Shown here: positions 6,166 to 9,291 of the stretch, piece by piece | How the letters are laid out: every line of letters starts with the position of its first letter | Numbering within the stretch: position 1 is the stretch's first letter | NCBI GenBank assembly: GCA_030605265.1 | Contig: JAUWIR010000132.1 | Coordinates: 1 to 9,291, forward strand | Direction of reading: 5' to 3' | Source of the DNA: Pseudomonadota bacterium | Lineage (GTDB): Bacteria; SZUA-182; DTGQ01 | Length of the DNA: 9,291 bases | Made by a program: the position numbers and the translations under genes | Notes under the pieces: model-generated | The model's database searches: none | Told to the model about the DNA's origin: nothing | Seen by the model: only the letters and a program-made list of their open reading frames with translations

Positions 6166-6652
6166 TCGGACAGAGCGAGCAGTGCTTCTTGGAAAGGTGT
6201 TAGGGCTTTTAAGGAAAGCTTCTGATCCTGAAACACACTATCAAGCCATATATTTTTACTATGCAGATCCTGCAACCGGCGTTGAGATGAATGAAAAAAT
6301 CTGCCCCTCCCGGGATAAGGTGGGAGAGGTGTTGCAGGAGGAGCAAAGAAAAAAGGATATTGAAAAGCAAACTACTGAGCCAACCAGGCTTGAGGTGTTG
6401 GAGGAGGAAATCGATCGTGCGGCGAAGAGCAAAAAAACAAGGCAGGAGAAAGAGGACTTTTCCAAAAAGCTACAAACCTATCTTGCTGAATCTTTGCAAA
6501 AAATACCCGGTGATGAACAGGAGAAAAGGAGGCACCCTGTCTACCAGAAAAATGTAAGAATTACAGATGAATTTTTAAAAGAGTATGCTTTGTATGAACC
6601 TTCCATAAAAACAGAGCATTTTTCCCTTGAGGAGGTGAGTTCTATCCTATGA
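6152..6652 (+). CDS. C-terminal segment of the tubulin-like protein (original frame restored)
   Basis: 166 residues from ATG 6152, the first ATG in the plausible coding stretch; it overlaps the preceding stop by 14 nt and has no convincing ribosome site. The frame is open well upstream, and from 6089 it reads N-R-H-T-N-S-R-I-E-Y-P-D-P-L-P-Q-D-P-R, more natural than the competing frame and similar to the His-Thr...Leu-Pro region I associate with Tubulin_2 proteins. Sequence further upstream in this frame (5852-6088) is a shadow of the middle segment. M-I-I-H-N-R-T-E-R-A-V-L-L-G-K-V-L-G-L-L starts an alpha/beta segment, followed by a strongly charged helical stretch (about 65-110) and a C-terminal tail. 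GGAGGTGA near its end serves the next gene, which starts inside its stop codon (ATGA overlap at 6649-6652). Independent expression from ATG 6152 by coupling is possible but less likely than a frameshifted single gene. Confidence 0.6.
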   Translation: MIIHNRTERAVLLGKVLGLLRKASDPETHYQAIYFYYADPATGVEMNEKICPSRDKVGEVLQEEQRKKDIEKQTTEPTRLEVLEEEIDRAAKSKKTRQEKEDFSKKLQTYLAESLQKIPGDEQEKRRHPVYQKNVRITDEFLKEYALYEPSIKTEHFSLEEVSSIL

Positions 6653-7605
6653 AAAAAGAATGGGAATGCCGGAAATGTTCATTTTTACACCAAAAAGAAG
6701 GTGAGTTTTCTTGGTTAAAATGCAAAAATTGCCCGGCTTTTCGATGGCCGTGGATGATTTGGGCCCTTGGCGGATTAATGGCCATTTTATTGGCCGCAGG
6801 AGTATGGGCGCTCTTTCCTGCAGAACCTAGGGCCCAAAAGCCTATAGGTGAAGGAGAGGTTGTCGCTCAACTTTATGAGAGTATAGAGAATGCTGGCGGA
6901 GAGAATGATAGTAAAGAGGATGATAATAGAGAGAATAATAGTAGAGAGAATAAGGTGCATTTGACCACGCATGATATTCTTTGCCTTCTTCATCAAGGAG
7001 AATTCTTGCAGGTGAAAAAGTGTTTTCAATCCAACCGGACTGATGATGCACAAAAGGGAAAAATTGTTCAGGAAATGAAGACCTTTATCAAGATAGATGT
7101 AACCCTTCAGTATCAAAAAGAAGGTCAAAAACCTTCTCCTCTCTATCCCCTTGAGGCAGGGGAAATGGAGGATCTTACTTTAACCCACCGGGACAACTAC
7201 CGCCTCACGATTACTGTACAAGATCCAAATGTATTTCTCTATATTTTTCAGAAAGATGCTTATAATCAAATAAAGAGGCTTTTCCCAGACCCGGTATGGG
7301 GCGGGGAAAAGAATCCTCTTCATGGGGGCAAATCTTATCAGCTCCCGCCTGGAGAAAGGGAGTGGTTCTATTTGGATGAGCTTCCCTCAAAGCAAAAAGA
7401 GCACATCACTGAAACTCTTTACCTGATTGCTTCACCCTGGCCGGCAAAGGATATAGAGCGCCTTTACGGGGAAATTTATGGGGCTGTGAACCGGGAAGCC
7501 AGGGAGAAGGCAGTAGGAGAGCTTTTTCGAAGGATGAGATTGAGAGATACAGATACATTCCAGGCTTTATATTATAGAGAGTTTTCTTTCAGTCATGGAA
7601 AGTAA
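6649..7605 (+). CDS. Zinc-ribbon, single-TM protein with C-terminal DUF4384 domain
   Basis: 318 residues; ATG overlaps the previous stop (ATGA) and has GGAGGTGA (6631-6638) upstream. Residues 7-28 form a four-cysteine zinc ribbon (C7-x2-C10...C25-x2-C28), which should be cytosolic. A transmembrane helix follows at about 34-56. Next is a low-complexity linker made of pentapeptide repeats (84-102, G-E-N-D-S / K-E-D-D-N / R-E-N-N-S / R-E-N-K), then a periplasmic part. Residues about 168-272 look like DUF4384: L-T-I-T-V, F-L-Y-I-F-Q, L-F-P-D, N-P-L-H-G-G-K-S-Y-x-L-P, E-T-L-Y-L-I-A-S-P-W, closely parallel in layout to the domain in the OmpA-like protein at the front of the operon. It probably links the cytosolic tubulin-like protein to the envelope; the partnership is inferred from coupling and topology. 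Ends the plus-strand unit. Confidence 0.83.
   Translation: MKKEWECRKCSFLHQKEGEFSWLKCKNCPAFRWPWMIWALGGLMAILLAAGVWALFPAEPRAQKPIGEGEVVAQLYESIENAGGENDSKEDDNRENNSRENKVHLTTHDILCLLHQGEFLQVKKCFQSNRTDDAQKGKIVQEMKTFIKIDVTLQYQKEGQKPSPLYPLEAGEMEDLTLTHRDNYRLTITVQDPNVFLYIFQKDAYNQIKRLFPDPVWGGEKNPLHGGKSYQLPPGEREWFYLDELPSKQKEHITETLYLIASPWPAKDIERLYGEIYGAVNREAREKAVGELFRRMRLRDTDTFQALYYREFSFSHGK
6898..6954 (+). repeat. 15-bp coding tandem repeat, about 3.8 units
   Basis: Units at 6898-6912 (GGAGAGAATGATAGT), 6913-6927, 6928-6942 and a partial one at 6943-6954 share the pattern RRAGAGRATRATARY. The period is a multiple of three and encodes a hydrophilic five-residue repeat in the linker just outside the membrane helix of the zinc-ribbon protein, so copy-number change would alter linker length without shifting the frame. 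Confidence 0.75.
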
Positions 7606-7642
7606 AGTAAAGAGAATCAGGTTTTACCATCGGCAGATAAAT

Positions 7643-7666
7643 AAAGATAATACCTATCTTTTTTTA
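7643..7666. terminator. Weak possible terminator between convergent genes
   Basis: AAAGATA (7643-7649) pairs with TATCTTT (7655-7661) around a 5-nt loop and is followed by more T residues (to 7665) on the plus strand; on the minus strand the stem is followed by T-T-T-A-T-T-T. The stem is AT-rich and therefore weak. Its position in the 78-bp gap between the end of the tubulin operon and the end of oleD is right for a shared terminator. Nothing else is apparent in this gap. Confidence 0.4.
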
Positions 7667-7683
7667 ATTTATGCGGTATGCTT

Positions 7684-8682
7684 TTAGTTTTTCAAATAGT
7701 AATCAACTAAACGCTGAGTTCCTTCTTCTAGAGAAATTAAGGGCTTATAGTTTAAATATTTTTTGGCTTTATTAATACTATAAGAATGGGATGTTCCTAA
7801 TTGTGAGGCAATAAATCTAGTCATTGGCGGTTCAGTTTTCAAACGGCCTATTTGGTATATTTTTTCCATGAACCAGCCTACCTTTTTCGCTTTGGTCAAG
7901 GAAATTGATTTTTTTGCTTTTGGGAGTCCCATTTTTTCTAAAAATGAGTCTATCCAATCCCAAAGGATTACAGGCTCTCCCTGGCTGATGAAGAAGGCTT
8001 GACCTGCAGAAGATGAGTGAGGGGATAAGGTTTCTTCTGCTAAAAGGTGCGCATGGACCACGTTATCAATGTAGGTTAAATCCACTAGATTTTTTCCGTC
8101 ACCCACTCTGATTAATTTTCCTTTACTAGCTCGAACAATTAGCCTGGGGAGTAAATTTGTATCTCCGGGCCCCAGAACTAAATGGGGGCGAAGAGCTATG
8201 GTAAGTAATTTATGTGGATCATTGGCTGCTAAGACCATTTTTTCAGCCATGGCTTTACTCTTTGGGTAATGGCAAAGATATTCGGATTCGGTAGGATAAG
8301 GGGTGGATTCATCTATATTGATTTGATCTTGGCTGCTATAAACAACACTGGGTGAGCTGGTGTAAATTAATTTAGGCACCTCATATTTCCTGCAACCCGA
8401 GAGTATGTTCTGTGTGCCAAGGACATTGGTCTGGTAATACTCCGGCCATTTCCCCCAAATCCCGGTTAACGCCCCAATATGAAAAACAGAGTCTACCCCT
8501 TGGCAGGCATTTTCCACAGCCTCTGTATTAGCCAGATCTGCTTGAATAATCTTTACACCAATTTTTTTTAATTTCGGATATTCTTTTCGTCCCAGGACTG
8601 TTACTTGGTCTCCTCTTTTTATTAGGCTTTCTACTACCCCTCTCCCAATAAAACCACTTCCCCCTGTGACCAGAGCTTTCAT
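7684..8682 (-). CDS. oleD: OleD-type 2-alkyl-3-oxoalkanoate reductase (NAD(P)-dependent SDR)
   Basis: 332 residues, a full extended short-chain dehydrogenase. The N-terminal nucleotide-binding motif T-G-G-S-G-F-I-G is at 6-13, D-L at 49-50 after the second strand, the active-site serine is in T-S-S-P-S-V-V-Y (108-115), and the catalytic Y-P-K-S-K is at 139-143. H-I-G-A-L-T-G-I-W-G, A-L-R-P-H-L-V-L-G-P-G-D (163-174) and G-D-G-K-N-L-V-D-L-T-Y-I-D-N-V-V-H-A-H (195-212) are the pattern I know from OleD and the 3-beta-HSD-like group. OleD reduces the beta-keto acid made by OleA to a beta-hydroxy acid, the substrate of the beta-lactone synthetase OleC, in head-to-head long-chain olefin biosynthesis. 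The gene immediately upstream on the same strand looks like oleC, which supports this over a generic epimerase. The ATG has AGGGAG (8690-8695) 7 nt upstream. Confidence 0.85.
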   Translation of the reverse strand: MKALVTGGSGFIGRGVVESLIKRGDQVTVLGRKEYPKLKKIGVKIIQADLANTEAVENACQGVDSVFHIGALTGIWGKWPEYYQTNVLGTQNILSGCRKYEVPKLIYTSSPSVVYSSQDQINIDESTPYPTESEYLCHYPKSKAMAEKMVLAANDPHKLLTIALRPHLVLGPGDTNLLPRLIVRASKGKLIRVGDGKNLVDLTYIDNVVHAHLLAEETLSPHSSSAGQAFFISQGEPVILWDWIDSFLEKMGLPKAKKSISLTKAKKVGWFMEKIYQIGRLKTEPPMTRFIASQLGTSHSYSINKAKKYLNYKPLISLEEGTQRLVDYYLKN

Positions 8683-8720
8683 GAGAATTCTCCCTGTTTT
8701 CTTTTGGTATTCAAAATCTT

Positions 8721-8803
8721 AACCATAGAACACAAAGAATATTTTTAATAATAATAAATTAATCATATTTTTGTTTCTCCCCTTAAGTGACCTCTGTGGT
8801 TTC
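8721..8803. repeat. Degenerate palindromic repeat between oleC and oleD
   Basis: AACCATAGAACACAAAG (8721-8737) faces ACCTCTGTGGTTT (8790-8802), the latter reading AAACCACAGAGGT on the other strand. About eight of the first ten positions pair, with AT-rich sequence between. The right arm reaches the last bases of oleC. The A-A-C-C-A-C-A-G-A-G core resembles the core of the element upstream of the OmpA gene, so this may be a decayed copy of the same repeat family. Little else is seen in the 119-bp gap (8683-8801) apart from the oleD ribosome site. Confidence 0.4.
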
Positions 8804-9291
8804 ATATTTTTTTTCTTTTTACTTCTCTTTGAGCCCATACAGCCAGCTTTTCTCGAAAGATTTTAACATTGTGACGAATATCTACAGGAAAAGAGGGATG
8901 AAACAAAATAATCTCAATAGACTGAGTCAGAGGATTTTTCTTGGAAAGTTCCAAGAGTTCTTTGATAAAGAGATTTTTTTCTTTTTTGTCTTTGGGCATT
9001 TTTCCTTGATGAGGTTCTATAATAATAGCGGGTTTTTGGGAAGGGGCACTGCCAAGCCCCACTAAAGCGGATCGGAATACTTTTTTATGTTGATTAAAAA
9101 TTGCCTCACAAGGGACTGTAAACATCGGGCCTTGAGGGGTTATTACTCTATGGGCTTTTCGACCGCAAAACCAAAATCTTCCTTTTTCATCAAGATAACC
9201 AACATCTCCAATTCGATGCCAGATAGTTTGTCCATCAAAAATTTTATGCAAATCAGTGGCTTTTTTCTGTTTATAGTATGATAAGGTGACC
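8802..9291 (-). CDS. oleC: OleC-type beta-lactone synthetase, C-terminal part (runs off right edge)
   Basis: The last 162 or so residues of an AMP-binding (ANL) enzyme. The frame is open past the TTG at 9251 to the edge (V-T-L-S-Y-Y-K-Q-K-K-A-T-D), so that TTG is internal and the real start lies outside. I-W-H-R-I-G-D-V-G-Y-L-D holds the conserved ribose-binding Asp, G-R-F-W-F-C-G-R-K-A-H-R-V is the hinge in the form typical of OleC, and F-R-S-A-L-V-G-L-G followed by P-V-D-I-R-H-N-V-K-I-F-R-E-K-L-A-V-W-A gives the C-terminal lysine motif. OleC uses ATP to turn the beta-hydroxy acid from OleD into a beta-lactone, which OleB decarboxylates to the olefin. It lies upstream of oleD on the same strand with 119 nt between. 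A generic acyl-CoA synthetase is the alternative, but the hinge and H-N-V-K-I-F-R-E-K stretch favour OleC. Confidence 0.85.
   Translation of the reverse strand, partial: VTLSYYKQKKATDLHKIFDGQTIWHRIGDVGYLDEKGRFWFCGRKAHRVITPQGPMFTVPCEAIFNQHKKVFRSALVGLGSAPSQKPAIIIEPHQGKMPKDKKEKNLFIKELLELSKKNPLTQSIEIILFHPSFPVDIRHNVKIFREKLAVWAQREVKRKKI

Larger units (their letters stand above)
3614..6652 (+). pseudogene. Composite: one tubulin-like gene of about 1012 codons split by two compensating frameshifts
   Basis: The three frames abut with no real gaps. Shift one lies between 5083 (after a frame-1 TAG) and the TGA at 5096-5098: restoring one base there joins L-S-G to Q-L-K-T-D-Q. Shift two is best placed at the A6 run 6088-6093: removing one A joins S-K-E-E-K to N-R-H-T-N-S. 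The shifts cancel, so the total length stays divisible by three, 1012 residues, with no other stop. No internal start is well supported by a ribosome site. The pattern fits a very recent double lesion, errors in the assembled sequence, or recoding. Neither site has an obvious X-XXY-YYZ slippery heptamer in the correct phase; the T6 run at 5071-5076 cannot serve, because the TAG at 5080 follows in the new frame. It may equally be an intact gene in the living cell. Confidence 0.6.

Noticed and set aside
9249..9251. TTG at 9251 as the start of a small 149-residue protein
   Set aside because: The same frame is open to the window edge with family-like sequence (S-Y-Y...A-T-D), so the gene is cut by the window rather than short.
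8787..9281. Plus-strand frames opposite the oleC fragment
   Set aside because: The minus-strand frame carries conserved ANL-enzyme motifs across the same stretch; the plus-strand frames are Phe/Ser-rich shadows.

Overview
The window looks like chromosomal DNA of a Gram-negative environmental bacterium. It encodes an OmpA-type peptidoglycan-binding envelope protein and part of an ole-type olefin (long-chain hydrocarbon) pathway. Most genes are moderately AT-rich, and ribosome binding sites are good Shine-Dalgarno matches (AAGGAG/GGAGG). The combination of an ECF sigma/anti-sigma pair, kinesin-light-chain-like TPRs, a DUF4384 domain pair, a large bacterial tubulin-like protein and ole genes would fit Planctomycetota, Desulfobacterota or an uncultured phylum. 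I cannot assign it more narrowly from sequence alone.

Layout: (1) Positions 1-1738, minus strand, hold a tight three-gene unit. In transcription order it is an ECF sigma factor (1738-1133), a zinc-finger membrane anti-sigma factor (1129-398, only 3 nt after the sigma stop) and a secreted TPR-repeat protein (352 to beyond the left edge). (2) Positions 1739-1973 form a divergent intergenic region with a roughly 150-bp nested palindromic element. (3) Positions 1974-7605, plus strand, look like an operon: an OmpA/DUF4384 protein, a small three-TM protein, a tubulin/FtsZ-superfamily protein (Tubulin_2 type), two further reading frames, and a zinc-ribbon/TM/DUF4384 protein. (4) Positions 7684-9291, minus strand, hold oleD and the 3' part of oleC, convergent with the tubulin operon and separated from it by a 78-bp gap with a possible weak terminator.

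The most notable region is 3614-6652. The tubulin-like frame ends at 5098, but an adjacent frame is open from 5083 and continues with a coiled-coil segment to 6165. A third frame takes over around an A6 tract (6088-6093) and runs to 6652. One lost base near 5083-5098 and one gained base at the A6 tract would restore a single uninterrupted protein of about 1012 residues, the size I expect for this family. The locus is therefore a recently broken gene, a sequence error, a recoded gene, or a split version of a usually single protein.

Together the plus-strand genes suggest an envelope-spanning apparatus. A cytosolic GTP-binding tubulin homologue would be flanked by two envelope proteins that share a C-terminal DUF4384 domain, one with a peptidoglycan-binding OmpA domain and one with a cytosolic zinc ribbon. 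The divergent sigma/anti-sigma pair could control it. That functional picture is inference. The family calls rest on motifs read by eye.
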